Part shown: positions 11,711 through 57,100 of the stretch, piece by piece
Layout of the letters: each line of letters starts with the position of its first letter
How positions within the stretch are numbered: position 1 is the stretch's first letter
DNA from: Arbacia lixula
Taxonomy: Eukaryota > Echinodermata > Echinoidea > Arbacioida > Arbaciidae
Assembly: GCA_963669155.1 (NCBI GenBank)
Contig: OZ022591.1
Location: 20,808,504-20,872,503, forward strand
DNA length: 64,000 nucleotides
Direction of reading: 5' to 3'
Translations under genes and position numbers: made by a program
The notes under the pieces: model-generated
What the model was told of the DNA's origin: nothing
The model's database searches: none
Seen by the model: the letters and a program-made list of their open reading frames with translations, nothing else

Positions 11711-13623
11711 ACAGTTTATTGGTTCATGAAATACATACCATGTTTGAAATACATGTCTATGAGGTATACCAATTAATGCACACATTGTTACCCTACCTGG
11801 AATAATAAAGGTATGTTTCTTTTAAGTTTTAAATTTGTGACATCACATGTGAGATGCTCTCTCATGCCTAACTTGCTTCACTTCTTAGAAACAATACTAT
11901 TTGGAACAGATGATTTGTTGATGTCAGTGGTTTCTTTGGAGAAAAAAAATACATTTGTATTTCATTTTGTGTATTTCTTGCCTTCATAAGTAATACTTTA
12001 ACCCAAATTAGAAAAATATATCATAGCATATGCATTAAATTATAGGAACACTGTTTGTTTTTTTCTTGAATACACTGTATTACCTGCATGTGAGTCTATG
12101 CAACTTTGATTACTGCCATTATGTGTCGTCGCCTTGTTGGACCCAACAATTCCCTGTCTGGACTACAGCGACATGGCCTCCAGTGCGCCTCCAGAGCTGG
12201 CCTCAACTTAGGTTCTGGTCCTCCAGCTATTTAAAAGAAATGCAAAGAAAGATAAAGAGACAGGATATGACAGAAAGAGAAAGAGAGAGAGGTGGCACAA
12301 TTAAACAATAAACAATGAAATATATTTTTGTGAAAAACAACATTTTTGACAAATTTGCACTAGGTACATGTAAATGATTGAAACTATAAATGTACAGGGT
12401 TCCTGTTTTCTACTTTGTTTAAACCTACACCTACAAAATTGTGCTATGCATCAAACAAAGCAAATGCTTAAAAAAAATATCTACAATTAAACAGCATCAT
12501 TCTCTAACTGTGCAATGCTGTTTAGAATACATGTTTCCTGCATTAGAAAATTAAAACAATATATAACAAAGCAAAGAATAAGCAACTTTTCTAATTGTTT
12601 ACTGTCAGTAAAGCTTAATACATGTATTACAAACCTGTTGTTTTTCACAAGAGTGCAGAGCATGATCGTCTCCTCCTCTGTCCACCTTGGGTTTCTTGCT
12701 CCTGGCTTTATAAACGAGACAAGAAAGTAAAGAAAAAAAATCACAATCCTGAAAATATGTATGGGAAATGTTAGCTCCAACATTAAAGAAAAACACATTA
12801 TCCTTGACAAAGCCAAAAAGTACACATTGCACCTTGATTGTTTAGGGTTGTGGGATGGAAATGTTTTTTTTTCCCCCAGTCACAAATAAAACCTCTGTGG
12901 AACCCTCAGAGAATTAGGGAAAAACTTAAAAGTGCATATATTAATTAATCGAAATCTCCACTGCATGTTAAATAGTACTACGATATTGACTGGTAAAATA
13001 TTGTTTTCATTTCTGTTGTTTATCTTAACACCAACCTCCAAACAATAGGCTAATGCTGTCGATTTTGAAAATTTTCATCATTTAAGACTGGAGTCTACCA
13101 AGATAGGAAATTAGGATGTGTATAAACAAAAATATTTAATAACAAATTGTCTCCACTTACCAAGTTACCATGCTGACTGGTTTCAACTCTAGCCTCTAGC
13201 TGGAACATACTGTATGGATATAGAATGGATAGGAATTATGCAGTTTAGCACCTTAAATGTACATGAACATGTACAAGTCACATGAGTACTCACTAGCAAT
13301 GAGTGTGTAGGTGAGGAATCAGGCCACAAAATTAAGATGAAGCCACACAAAATCTCCCCAACCCGACCTAAATTATAACCATAACCCTTCATTACCGGTA
13401 TACATGTAGTAACAAACCCCAGTACCAATAAGCCACCTATTAATGGACTCTGATGTTTCCGTTTGGTGCAGAAATTCAACACACATTTCTGAGCAGTTAT
13501 GATAATATAATGGAAGGTCAGATAAGCCAAAATATATTTGGGCCCGTCTCCAGTAATGGGGTACATTTCTTTAGATTTCCTGTAACATATATCTCTTAAA
13601 TTCCAATTATTTTTTATGGTCTC
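11711..13623. other. Intergenic DNA, no gene seen
   Basis: AT-rich, with short ORFs only. A moderately GC-rich stretch at 12125-12220 is interrupted by stops and has no recognised homology. Confidence 0.35.
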
Positions 13624-13996
13624 TTAAAGGGCATATACTGTACTGGGAAGGCAAAAAGGCCTTCAAAATGTAATTGTTAGCAATCTTCTTGCCAATGGTC
13701 TTAAATTCATGTATTGTCTATTTTACAGGATTGCTGAAAGTTATCTGCCCTCAAATGATCCACATATGGAGTAATTAATGATTAATGATTAAATCCTCAA
13801 AATGTTCGGCCCGAACATTTCAAGGATTTGTGATTTAATCACTTATTACTCCAAATGTGGATCATTTGAGGGCAAGTAACTTTCAGCAAGTTTCTAAAAT
13901 GGACAATACATGAATTTAAGACCATTGGCAAGAAGATTGCTCGTGATCACCTTTTGAAGGCCTTATTGTCTTCCCAGTACAGTATACTCCCTTTAA
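13624..13996. mobile_element. Near-complete palindrome (fold-back MITE)
   Basis: Starts TTAAAGGGCATATACTGTAC and ends GTACAGTATACTCCCTTTAA. The arms, each about 185 bp, pair through to a central GTTCGGCCCGAAC at about 13806-13818 with few mismatches and essentially no loop. Such structure is typical of fold-back MITEs. Confidence 0.9.
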
Positions 13997-14079
13997 ATAA
14001 ACCAGCCAATAATAATAAAATATCAAAGCAATGTATTGATTTGCACTTTACAAGGTTTTGTAGACTTCAGAAAATTTAT

Positions 14080-14178
14080 CCTGTACAAATTTGTCATAGC
14101 ACGTTGGTAACGGGACAGACGAGTTTGTAACACACGCGTCTGTCCCGTTACCAACATGCTATGGCAAATTTGTACAGG
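14080..14178. repeat. 99-bp inverted repeat
   Basis: CCTGTACAAATTTG...GGTAACGGGACAGACG is followed after a short loop by the inverted CGTCTGTCCCGTTACC...CAAATTTGTACAGG. The arms of about 40 nt have only a couple of mismatches. Confidence 0.9.
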
Positions 14179-15780
14179 CTTAGTTTAGAAATATTCAGAG
14201 CAGGCTTTCAGCTGAAGTTATTTTGGAGGAAATTAATTCAATACTCATATATGTCATATTTTGGTGGTGCAAGGTGGTCATAATTTCAAATGATTCAGTT
14301 GTGCCAAAAAATATCCCTTTAATGGCTTTACTGTAGACAGACCTATTTAGATATTTGGAATGGTGATAGTCACCATGTAGACAACTACAAAGCTCAATAT
14401 GTTACAATAACAGAGATGCCAACTATTGATGTGATTGCGTGCAGGTCATAAGTTGTAGAAAAATATGATCCATTTCAAAACCGTCTCGAGTCACTAAGCA
14501 GAAGGAGGGGAGGGGGATGGTAGTGGTGGGATTTCATTTTTAGTGTGCAATGACAAGCTCTCGGGATGTACATGTACTTACTTACGCATGCATAAACGTA
14601 GGCCTACATGCATGCTAAATATGTGATCACCAGTTAAATGGCACAAAGTATAAATTCACTGGTTGGTACAGGAAAGTTGAACATAATTTTTTTCTGTTTC
14701 TGGCAGGCTGTAAATGCGTGAGAAAACAGTTGCTGGGAGTCATGCAGCATGAGAGCAACCTCTAATGCAGGAGTCGCACGCCTAATGTAGGAGACTTGGC
14801 ATTTCTGTAATAACTCTGATTGATCTTTTCAATGTGAATTGTTTCCCCCGACATGCATTCAAAATGTGCTAGACTGTACTTAATTATTGCACGGTTGATG
14901 CGCCCACATACATGTACTGCCATGACTGCCATAGTCAGTGATAAAGCAAATTGTTAATGTGTGTGTCTGGTCTGTGCAGTTTGAACCATCCCATTGAATA
15001 CTCTATCGGTTATACTGAAGTAGTACAGGGCCTAAAACTTGGTTTACTCCATGAAAGTGTGATGAAATTAAAATGTAGAGGCCATGCATGGAGAGCCATA
15101 CTCCCATACTATAGGCATAAATGCAAGTTCAACTGCTGACAGTAGAGCTACTACAGTTACAAAAATTGTAGTAGGTCTCGAGTCAGATTCAGGGACAGTC
15201 ATTTTGAGCAGTAAATTCATCAAATTCATCAAATAAACCCTCAATACACAAAGGATAGATTAAGTCGAATTAATTTCAGAATTATGACTGGTAATGCATT
15301 GTGTACGTCTCTATCTACATACTGTAGTCAAAGCTAGTTCCTAAGTAATAATATCATTAATAGTCTAGACATACCATTACCAATGCAACGATGTTTCAAG
15401 TTACGCACATATATCTACAGCGTAAAAACACGCGCACGGCCTGCCTGAACTCTGGGGACACGGTGGGCTAGGAAGTGCTATATGGCGGTGAATGCCGCAG
15501 TGAATTTGCTGCTGCGATGAATCACATACAAAATCGTGTTGACAAAAACTACTTTCATCATCATAAATCCGTTAATCATTAGCACTGAGGACTACTTACA
15601 TACTAATTTCAATATCCATTGGCACAAGATATCATGACAAAATGACATACTCGGGTAAACATGCGATATTTAGATACTTACGGTCGTTGTTTTGATGGTT
15701 TCGTGCAGCGAACTTACGGCGGTAACAGCTAACATGCAAGAAAATCGCTAGGCTATACCGTCAGCCACATCATGAAAAAC
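14179..15780. other. Intergenic DNA upstream of PTPN11, no gene seen
   Basis: No coding segment or RNA gene recognised. Confidence 0.35.
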
Positions 15781-15954
15781 AAAATGTAAATCGATCAAAC
15801 GCTATTTTCATGGATTAGCGATTGATCGCAACGAATCAAGCGCTAATAGCGTTTGATTGGAGAGGGGCTTTATGTTACGGATTTTAGCGATTAATCACTA
15901 TTAGCGCTTGATTGAAAAATAGCGAAAATCGCTAACCTTTCTTTATGTTACGGG
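15781..15954. repeat. Cluster of short inverted repeats (GCGATT/AATCGC, GCGCTAATAGCG)
   Basis: Multiple interleaved copies of TAGCGATTGATCGC, GCGCTAATAGCG and ATTAGCGCTTGATTG, plus two TTTATGTTACGG blocks. Likely the decayed end of a fold-back element abutting the GC-rich element. Confidence 0.55.
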
Positions 15955-16192
15955 GCCCAGCAGACGTGGGTCTGAAATTCAGACTACATACACTTTTACA
16001 CACATGTGTGTGTATTGGGAAAGCACGCGACCCGGCGAATTGGTCCGCCCCTAGCGCCGAATTGGTCCGCGTGCCCAGGCGAATCCGACCGCGGGCAGGT
16101 TCGCCTGCTTTTTCGACCAGGCGTATCCGTCCGCAGGCAGCTGGGAGACCAAATCGCCTGGGAGGCGAATTCGCCTACGACACCGGGAAAGA
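15955..16192 (-). repeat. GC-rich dispersed element, copy B, just upstream of PTPN11 exon 1
   Basis: Reverse complement of the 5217-5545 type sequence: the GTCTGAAATTCAGAC and TGTGTATTGGGAAAGC block, then GC-rich AGGCGAATTCGCC palindromes. Its edge lies under 70 bp from the PTPN11 start codon, so part of the promoter or 5' UTR may derive from it. Confidence 0.7.
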
Positions 16193-16258
16193 CTGAAGCC
16201 GCAGCTAGTCCAGGAAATAACGAACTCCTGCCCATCTACTCCAGATTGAGGATAAAAC
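16193..16258 (+). promoter_or_regulatory. PTPN11: Likely PTPN11 5' UTR / proximal promoter end
   Basis: Leader immediately before the start codon. Start context AAAACATGG (A at -3, G at +4) is favourable. No TATA box; the true transcription start cannot be placed from sequence. Confidence 0.4.
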
Positions 16259-48135
<31,877 letters not shown>

Positions 48136-49381
48136 CCATGACGACGTCTCCAACAACAAATGTTGACAAACTACAGCAACATTTTAAGTACACCAGAAAC
48201 GTTTCTGATGACTATGTTTTATGATGCTGGATCAAAGTGGAACAACTGCTACGACGTTTTTTCAAATCCCGTTTTCCATGCGAAGTATCACAGAGAGCTG
48301 AATCAATGCAACAAATCAACCAGCAACATGTTAATGACGCATGATCATGACTTAGAAATAATGCTGATACTTTTAGGTCAAATTGGATGAAATGTGATAA
48401 CTTACCGCACCGCCTCCACCCCTATATTAAGTGTCACCAAGATTTCTCAAACGCTTGATAACTAAGAGTTAATTTTAGCAGCTTGCTTGGCCTGTTAAAT
48501 CACAGTTTGTTAGACTGTAAACATAATTATCGATGACATTTTGTAATCTTGATCTAATGTGAATGGCCTATGCATTGCTTCTCAAACCTCTGTGGAATAT
48601 TGTGAATTTTCACCAAGATATGAATAGTTCTATCTAATGACTAAGATATATTTGATCTCATGTGGACTGTACACATAGAGAGAGGATGAGCTGATCGGGT
48701 TCAGTCTTCAAAAGAAGCTTACCGTACTTAAGCCTCCGTCACTCCACTGGTATATTGATGCTTGTTGGGAAAGCTTGACCACAAACTCCTCCAGAACTCC
48801 TCCAGAATACCTACTACTATTACAAACCTTTCCACTTCAATTAGGGAAGCTCTTGACTTCCAGCAAAACATGAGTCATTTTTAGTTGTGTGACCATGCTG
48901 CGGTGATACTATGCGGAAAAATGTCTCTTGGTCATGTGGCTTTCCAAGGCAAGAATCTGCCCAAGACACAAACAGCATCTAGTCACTAGGAGGTCTTCAT
49001 GATAGTAGAGCCGATGATATTTGTTCTGGGATATTTGCAATGGGAAATAATCATATTGTGGAATGCTTTTCTCTGTAACGTCAGATCAAGTTAACAAAAT
49101 GACTGGATAGCCTGACATCATAGCACTGTCACCACTTGTTAGACGTCTTAGCAAGGTAAAGGCAAATGAAATTTAAATCAACATCCGCAAGCAAACTATA
49201 TCGAGCTTACAACTTCATAAGTGAAAGTGCTGAAAAAAGTAGACTATTATTACTGGTAGCTCTTTCTCCATTCCAGGAAGTTATGTGTATTTATGCAGAC
49301 TTCAAGTGATGTATGATTGTTTTCCCTCAAAGTGACCATTATTTTGTAGATTTTTCCTCATGTTTATAATGTGTACAGCAG

Positions 49382-49720
49382 GGTTAAAAACAGGGTGTCT
49401 TATTTGCATAAGTCATGACAGTGGGCAAAAATCAGCAATATACCCTAAAAATATCGGATATGAAATCTCACAGTCATAGCTTCACAAACGTTTTCAGGAA
49501 AACTAAAAAACTATCATTGTTTACATTTGAAAGTCACCGACCAGAGTTAACGTTGATAATCGTATCCTCCCTGTCAGTGCGCAATGCGGGCATTGCTCCC
49601 ATTGAACGCATGGAGCGGACCGTGCAGAGCACAGCGCAAGGCGGTGTCGCAAGGCGGTGGCCAGTCTTTAGGCTATAGGTTTCGTACAACCAGCCCAAAA
49701 CCTACTCACAGAGTGAGTAG
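49382..49720 (+). repeat. Dispersed repeat, copy without satellite
   Basis: Begins CAGGGTTAAAAACAGGGTG and shares ordered blocks with 63424-63720: TCACAGTCATAGCTT, TTTTCAGGAAAA, CTCCCATTGAACGCATG and CAGTCTTTAGGCTA-type. This copy lacks the 75-bp array. Confidence 0.78.
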
Positions 49721-51332
49721 CAATAGATGGTGATTATGTATCACACATCATGACACACGGTTGATTCCCCTTTAGTAACCACATGTATAAGTGTTTGAGG
49801 AAGATTGTTTTTCATGATTTTTTTGTGACAGTGAATGTGTCACTGTCAGTACATTCGGTGTATAAATATGACATGAACAGCGTGCATACATCCTTTACAC
49901 TAAAGAAGGATTGACACTGATGATAGGCAAATTAACGCTGGTTTCAACAGTCTGGTGTTGGTTTCTCTCCAGTGTTAACGTGGCAGAGTCTACACCCAGT
50001 GCTCCATCATGGTTTCTGTCGCAAAAATCTTCTGGTGCTTCTGGTGTAATATCATGCAGCGGAAATGTTGTAAATAGTGCTATAAAAAAATTGGAAAATT
50101 GTGTGTTTTTCAAGCTTATATACTCAAAAATTGTATCTGGAACAGAACATTGATATGGTTATGCAATTAAGCTTTTCATAATGTTCCATATTTATTACCC
50201 AGTACATGAACACAAATATATCAAACTTGAATGTGTATACATGTATTTAAAAACCCAGATAAGCAACTCAGATTTCTGTGTGTGGTGTTGCTCTGTTTTT
50301 GTTGAAAATGTCATTTATAAGCATTTAAAAAAAAAGTTTACAGGTTAGAAGAATAGCGAATACATCATGCATTTTCAAATGTAGCGTTATGCTGTTACGA
50401 ATGAAGCTTGTTCATGCAGTAGACATGTAGAAATGATAGGTGCATTTTATCAAATGAATAAGGTACATTTGTGATTGCATTTTCTTTGGTGTGGGACTAA
50501 AACAGTCATGCCCATGTCTTGTAAACATCTGGTCAGAGTTTGATGTAAACTACTCTCTGATTTTTTTTTAAGAGTATATTTTTTTTCTCATATAATCATA
50601 GATATTTTGTGACTGAAACTTTTGTGCTAGAAAGAATGCTATTTAATGAAGTGTAGCTGATCCGATTTTTGTGACGACAATGCAAGGTATGCAAAGTGAA
50701 AGTAGCTAATATATACATTCTAGGTGCTATTGTTTGATTATGATTTAAGGTTTTACACCATATTTTGATTAATCAAAGTTCTTTCTTAGAATATAACATG
50801 CTACTCCAAATAGACTCCTGATTTTGCTTAAGTTTCTGTTATTATTTATGCAAAAGCTCTGAAAAGCCAAACTCATTTTGTATTGATTTTTCTATGGGAA
50901 CAGCAAAATTTACATTTTTTTTCTTCATAGATGCTTAACAAATATGCAATGTACCAATTTGTTATCAAATTTTCTTTGTGTGCAGTAGGTTTATGTATCT
51001 CTCATTGTTTTTTGACTTGTCAAAACAAAATCCTGAGTAGGAATGGCGAACCCACAACACATGCTGGTGAAAACACACCGAATGTTCCCCATTAATGGGC
51101 AGTGAAGAGTATTTTTTTATTTGGCGTGTAGCAAGTTATTCACATGGAACCATCTGAAGGCCCAATGCCATAAATCAAACGTGTCAAACTACGTTTTGCA
51201 TTCGAAGGGAAAAAGTATATGTCAGGGGCTCTTTTTGCCAGTGTTAAATCGCCCCCACGCAATTGTTTCACCGACGTCGATGCCATGCTTGAGTGCACAT
51301 CACCAGCATCTCTGCACATTCCCACTACCTTG
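49721..51332. other. Downstream region, no gene seen
   Basis: AT-rich. A local inverted stretch at 49825-49850 (GTGACAGTGAATGTGTCACTGTCA). No RNA gene recognised. Confidence 0.35.
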
Positions 51333-51800
51333 TGGGTGGTATTTCAAACAGTCACAAAAAAAAAAACTCATTGGGACTTTCCCCCAGTTTCCTCTAACTC
51401 TATGGATGCGCAGATATGTGCGTGCACATCAGTTATGTACGCTGCTCATCTTTTTGCATGTGATGTGAATGGAGAGGACAGGGGATGGCTCTCCAAAAAT
51501 TCTCCTGAATATTCTGCTAATTTCTCTCATGCAGGATTCTGTAATACTAATCCTTCTAATTTTCTGATTTGCATAATTTTGCATGAAGTTAGAAGAAAAC
51601 TTAGGAGGGGAGTTAGGAGTACAGTTAAGAGAGATTCTTTCAAATTTTCACATAATCAATTTTTACTTTCACACGCATAGAGACTATTTGAATGGTATTA
51701 TGCATCTCTAAGAATTGAATATTATTATTATTATTCTTGAATACCACAGAAAAATTATGATGATATTTCTACTAAGTTAGCATTTTGGAATACCACCCCC
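51333..51800. mobile_element. MITE family 2, copy 3
   Basis: GGGTGGTATTTCAAACAG at the left and TTTTGGAATACCACCCCC at the right. TTAGGAGGGGAGTTAGGAG-type inner motifs as in the 40.6-kb copy. Confidence 0.68.
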
Positions 51801-52197
51801 TTGCTCAGATTGTACCATGCCCCCAGGAAAAGACTTGTGGGTGTGGTGATGTGTATATAGGTGACCGTTCAATACATGGTAGATCTTGTACAGGGAATCG
51901 TCTGCATCTGCTAATTTTGCCTTTATGTATTTTTGTTTTGTTCTCTCCTCTGTTGCTGTTGATTTTAGATGTTAAGTAGATATAACTTCCGTGCAATATT
52001 ATGTTTAGCTTCCTGAAAGTAATTGATTGCGTTTGTCAGATTCTTGTATTGTTTTTTTTGTGTTATTTTGAATTGATGCATCAATGTATCTATCTTATGT
52101 TAGTAGATTGACTGTGTCTATGTATTGCCGTTCTGAGCATCGTGGCGATGGCTTTGTGTGTATGCATACAGAGGGAGACTTTCCACTTGCAGAGTGC

Positions 52198-52350
52198 ATA
52201 AACTTTGCTTTACATGGAGCACTTTGGTCTAGTGGTGAGAAGTCTTGGCTCTTAAACAAGAGATCCTGGGTTCAAGCTCTGTCTAATCTGTACACCCTTG
52301 GACATGGCATACTGCTCACGCTCCTCAACCAAAGTGAAGTAAAAAGGTAC
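52198..52350 (+). mobile_element. tRNA-derived SINE fragment
   Basis: Box A-like TGGTCTAGTGG at 52225-52235 and box B-like GGGTTCAAGCTC at 52269-52280, spaced as in a tRNA gene. A Ser-like or Glu-like body without a clean cloverleaf is followed by non-tRNA sequence. An RNA polymerase III promoter-type SINE head; not called as a functional tRNA. Confidence 0.65.
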
Positions 52351-52367
52351 CTGCCAAGATTTGTTCC

Positions 52368-52525
52368 TGGGCTCTGTTGCATTAAATTTACCTTAGATTG
52401 TAACTTTGCTACCAATGGCAATTTCTATGGAAACCTTCAATTTGATTGGCTATCAAGTGATGTTACTGTGGTAGTTACTAATGATGAAACAGTTACCATT
52501 AATGGTAACTTTTATGTAACAGGAC
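52368..52525. mobile_element. MITE family 6, copy
   Basis: GGGCTCTGTTGCATTAAATT ... ACCATTAATGGTAACTTTTA, with the GGAAACCTTCAATTTGATTGGCT segment shared by the other copies. Confidence 0.8.
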
Positions 52526-53082
52526 TATGATGAACTACTTTTTACTTATAGTGTCAGTGGCAGCTTTGCTGAAGCCATTTGAATAAAACACAATTCATAT
52601 TTTTTTCATAATTTCAGCAAACTTCCTCATGAGTGTAGAAATGTGTAGCAAATTTGTTGGCATGTTTGTTAAAATGCCATGCGCAAGATTAATTTTGAGA
52701 AGAGGATCGAAATCACATCTCCTTTATGGTGATGGAATTCCAAAGTCTGATGTCATAGGGGCATGTTCTCATTTCACTGATTGTAGTCATGAAAGCTTAG
52801 TCAGCACACCTACAGACAAGTGAGTGTACAGTGTATGTAAACATGCTGATTTCTAAACTCACTGCTAGTTGACATTAGAAAAACTCATGTTTATGTTGAT
52901 GCTGATCTTATTTGAAGAAAAAGAAGGAACTTGGCTTTAAAAAAAACTTAGATAGTGTTTAAAGAAATAACAGTAGTGTTAATGCCATGAATTGACTATC
53001 TACAAGTGTGGTAATAGTATTTATACATATATATGTATATCAATGATTGTAGTGAAAAAAATGGTTGATAGAATAATCTTTC

Positions 53083-53088
53083 AATAAA
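53083..53088 (+). terminator. PTPN11: Candidate polyadenylation signal AATAAA
   Basis: AATAAA in a T-rich context about 4.95 kb after the stop codon, the second canonical hexamer on the sense strand. Confidence 0.3.
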
Positions 53089-53110
53089 ATCACCATCACA
53101 TTTTTTATCT

Positions 53111-53974
53111 AATATGCACAGATATCTACATTATACATATACGCTCGGGCTTTATTGCTTTTCCCAAGGAACGGTGCGACAGTTTTATTTCATTTTTGAA
53201 GGAATCTATTTTGATGAGATTAAATCATAAAACTGCATTTTGTAGAAATCATAACTTTTGTATCTTTGGTCAATGCAAGGAGTACAGTGGTTTTTTTTGT
53301 CATGTGGATATTAAATATATGTATTACAACACAACTTAGATTTGTATTGAGGTGTATACCTAAAATGTGATGCTATATTTTTGTATATTGAAATCTTGGA
53401 CTTTTTGTGTACAATATTGTTTGTGCTTTGTTGAAACATTCTGAAATGTTTTGTCTTGTATATTACGGATCTAAATTGTAAGTGATGAAGTGAACCAAAC
53501 TCCTCAATATGTTTAAATGACAAATGCATCTAGGACAGACAACTTTTTTTCCTCCCAAGTGATGTATTTTTTTAGAGTTTAATATATTCCATAAGTATTT
53601 TGAGAAAGTATTGTATGCATTTATATGTAGAATTGATGATGTCATTTTTTAAAGTCCACATAGGTTGCCATTGATGTTTTACTCAGTTCAACTTTCCCAA
53701 ATTTCCTTACAGAAAAGCTTCTTTTTTTGTTGATTATTGTTTAGGTTTGCTAAATGATAAAGAAAAAGAATTTAAAGGATGAAAGTCATATTACGCTTGC
53801 ACCCAATTAAATGGAAATTGTTTTATTAATCTCATGTGTGTTGTCCTTTATTTCTCTAGCTTTGACCAGCTTGAAATTCCATAAGGCGAAGGCCAGATTG
53901 GATACCCATGTATTACCTCATTTTGAATCCCAGAGTTGTGTAGACACACTGCCGATAATGATATACATGTACCT
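53111..53974. other. Intergenic DNA, no gene seen
   Basis: AT-rich, nothing recognised. Confidence 0.3.
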
Positions 53975-54295
53975 GGGCCGTCTCATAAAGCTGTTTGTAA
54001 GTAACGCACAACTTTACGCACGACTAGTGACCTGTTCTTGTGCTAATTTAAATACCCAAATTGGTTCCTGTTTTTGATACATGTATAATGGGAGTGAATT
54101 TTGTACAATCAAATTTTAAAAAATTATAAACTTTGTATTCACTGAGATGCTTGTTAACAACAAGAATTTTGATCTACAAAGATCTAATATCAATTTTAGC
54201 TGCTGGGAATCAAAATGATTGAGAATCTGATTTGGCACCTAAGAACAGGTCACCAGTCATGCGTAATTTATGAACAGCTTTTTGAAACAGGCCCT
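53975..54295. mobile_element. MITE family 5, copy 2
   Basis: GGGCCGTCTCATAAAGCTGT ... AACAGCTTTTTGAAACAGGCCC; internal sequence collinear with 37262-37571. Confidence 0.83.
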
Positions 54296-54519
54296 AAAGT
54301 TGCAGAGACTGCAGTAGTTTGGATCACTAAGCACCAGACAAAGAAGTGTGATAAGTTTACAACAAAACTGAGATTTTGAGTTTGAGCAAAACCAGACCAT
54401 ATGTAGTTGATAGAGAAGTTGAAAGCATGTGAACTGGTGACATTTACAGCTGTGTTGCAAGGCTGGGAGACCATCATTGAACTCACAAGTAACACACAAA
54501 TATCAACATACACAGCTTT

Positions 54520-54531
54520 AAACGCACACGC

Positions 54532-54569
<38 letters not shown>

Positions 54570-54690
54570 GCACGTATGCACACACACACACGTGCACACA
54601 CACACACGTACACACTCACGCACGCACGCGCACACACACACACACACACATACACACACACACACACATACACACACACACAGATTCAAC
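54520..54690. repeat. CA microsatellite with CG interruptions
   Basis: (CA)n interrupted by GCACGCACG and TACACA units. It produces His-Thr and Val-Cys ORFs that are not genes. Confidence 0.97.
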
Positions 54691-55061
54691 CTGTCATTTT
54701 AAATACACTTCACAACAAATTTCTTGCATGCTTTGCCTCTCTTTTTCCAACTTTCATGTCCAATAACATCTCATATATGAGCTTACATAATAAAATAAAT
54801 CCAAATCAAATGAATATGGAATTTTCTTGTGGATTAATATCCACATATATTTTGCTCATATCCTTGTAAACGCATTCACTGTAAATATCTCTTGTGGAAT
54901 GTATGGTAAAAACTGGCTTTTTCAACAAAAGGGGACAAGACTTAGGTGGAAGGATAGCCTTTGAGTAGCTGGAACTGTTTCATAACGCACTGCAATTGAT
55001 CGTAAGATTTATTCTAAGCTTGTACTTGTGCCACAAAACAGTTGCAATAGAAATTAAACAT

Positions 55062-55213
55062 GGCCCCATTGCATAAAACTTTACATTGATGGTAACTTCT
55101 ATCAAACTACCGTAGTAAAATCGCTCAACAGCCAATCAAAGTCAAGGTTTCCAATAGAAGTTGCCATTAGAAGCAAACTAACCATCGATTGTAACTTTTA
55201 TGCAAAAGGGCCC
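55062..55213. mobile_element. MITE family 6, copy
   Basis: GGCCCCATTGCATAAAACTT ... AACTTTTATGCAAAAGGGCCC inverted ends with TTGATGGTAACTTCTATC inside. Confidence 0.85.
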
Positions 55214-57100
55214 ATAACGGTGATTGCATATTGATACAAATGCTGTGGATCTATCTTTGTAACTCGACAATTGATTGCAAAGATAAGAGTCACAGTGGTG
55301 TTCTGTGATACAGATTGTGGAAATTAAAGAAGTCAAATCATACCAATCAATTGAAAATCTAAAAAGAAAAATACTTCAAACAAAACTTGATTTATCAAAT
55401 TATTAAATCCACTCAACCATAGTCTGGTTACCTCATCTTGTCTTCACAATTTACCATAGGTTCTTTTGAATGCAAAATTATTTAAAATATCACTCAAAAG
55501 TTCAAACATTTCTCACAAATCTGCAAGTTCAATTTCATTATAAAAAGTATAAAGTACTTCCCAAAGTTCTAGATGAAGCTAGGCATAAATTAAACACCAA
55601 CTTCCCCCCCCCCCACACACACACACTCAAGAATCTCAAATATTGTTATCTCTTGTGTTCTGTCAGCAAGTACTTCTTCACAACATGCGATAACAAAAAT
55701 TGTGAATACAAAATTATAGGCTTATAAAATACAGACACAAGCTACACATCAATCATATATAAACTCTCCACACAAGTATATGATATATAAAAGCAAGTGC
55801 ATAATTGACATATAAATACTGCATAATACTCTTTCAGAAAGAAAATACATGAAAAACACACTACAAGTGAATAATATTGCTTTGGATATACAGACATATT
55901 TTGCAAAATGGCAGGACGCATTAGATTTCAGGAAAACCTTTTGGACGGATAAATACATCATACCGAAAACTGGAAAGAGAGGAACATATATGTACTAACA
56001 CTAATCTAAATGGATAATTCTGTTACTTCATTTTTTAATGAATTTTGTAATTTGCTTTGGAAATGCTCAAATAAAACCATACATTTAGTGTGAGGTTTTC
56101 TGTAATGGTTTGATTAAGTACTATTTAGTATATGAAATTATGTTTGTCAATTTATTTAGTGATTATATAGTCAGTTGAAAACAAAAGCAATAAACCACTT
56201 GGAATACTCGTCTAATATATGTTGTAAATATTAGAAATAAAGGTAATGTTTAATGCAATAAGGTCAACGAATATAAGACATTATGCAATTTATCAGCACT
56301 TGATATTGTTTACTACAATATCACTATTCCCCGATTTAAGAATAAACTTGCATTCGATGCAATTAGCTGATTAAGAATTATAGAGTGTGAATTTATATTT
56401 CCAAAAATGTCTATATGCTCAATGTGAGACAAAAAGATATCACTCGTAAAATTGCCATAAATTTGAAAATAAAAGTTGACGTTGAATTTGATTATGTTTA
56501 TGAATATATACACTCAGGACTGTGTTCAATAACGAAGCTTTGTCATCATTCTGGTATGTTATATTCACAATAATCCCATCTATATTCTGTACTCCAAGAT
56601 AGTTTTACCTCGTATTATGTTTGTCAAGCGTTTGTTAATTTTCTCTTGTAAATGTACTTTGTAAATTATGCCCTGTATTTTGTTGATAAACATGTATCCT
56701 GGGCTCTGTGTTACCTTGTATTCTATATATCTATATATTTGAATAAAAGGATTTAAAAAAAAAATGACTACATGTACAACAAACTGAAATATGATGTGGA
56801 GAAAATATATCACAATTCATGTATGATATGATTTCACAAATGGGTGTGTACAGATCATACGTCTTTATGCAAACGTTAAAGCATTAAAGCCTCAAGTGAA
56901 GAGGCTTGTTGAGTACAGAATCAGAATATCTATATGAATTGTCACTACCATGGAAACAGGCAATGGGATATGAGCATTGAAGTTGTTGTTGCTATGGTAG
57001 TTCCAACTAATGGTACATTGCTATGTTCAAAGAACTATAATGCCATATTGTCCTGAGAACTAAGTGATATCAACATCATCAAAATGCTGAATACAAATCT
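55214..57100. other. Intergenic DNA, no gene seen
   Basis: Very AT-rich. No coding segment, RNA gene or repeat recognised. Confidence 0.35.

Larger units (their letters stand above)
48136..53110 (+). other. PTPN11: Probable PTPN11 3' UTR / downstream flank
   Basis: No coding sequence. The first AATAAA hexamers on the plus strand after the stop are at 52582-52587 and 53083-53088. If either is used, the 3' UTR is 4.5-5 kb and contains several dispersed elements. An upstream non-canonical site cannot be excluded. Confidence 0.4.

Noticed and set aside
52219..52290. Functional tRNA gene
   Set aside because: A and B boxes are present, but I could not fold a clean acceptor stem or anticodon arm; better explained as a SINE head.
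54268..54869. Cys-Val and His-Thr ORFs
   Set aside because: Translations of the CA microsatellite.
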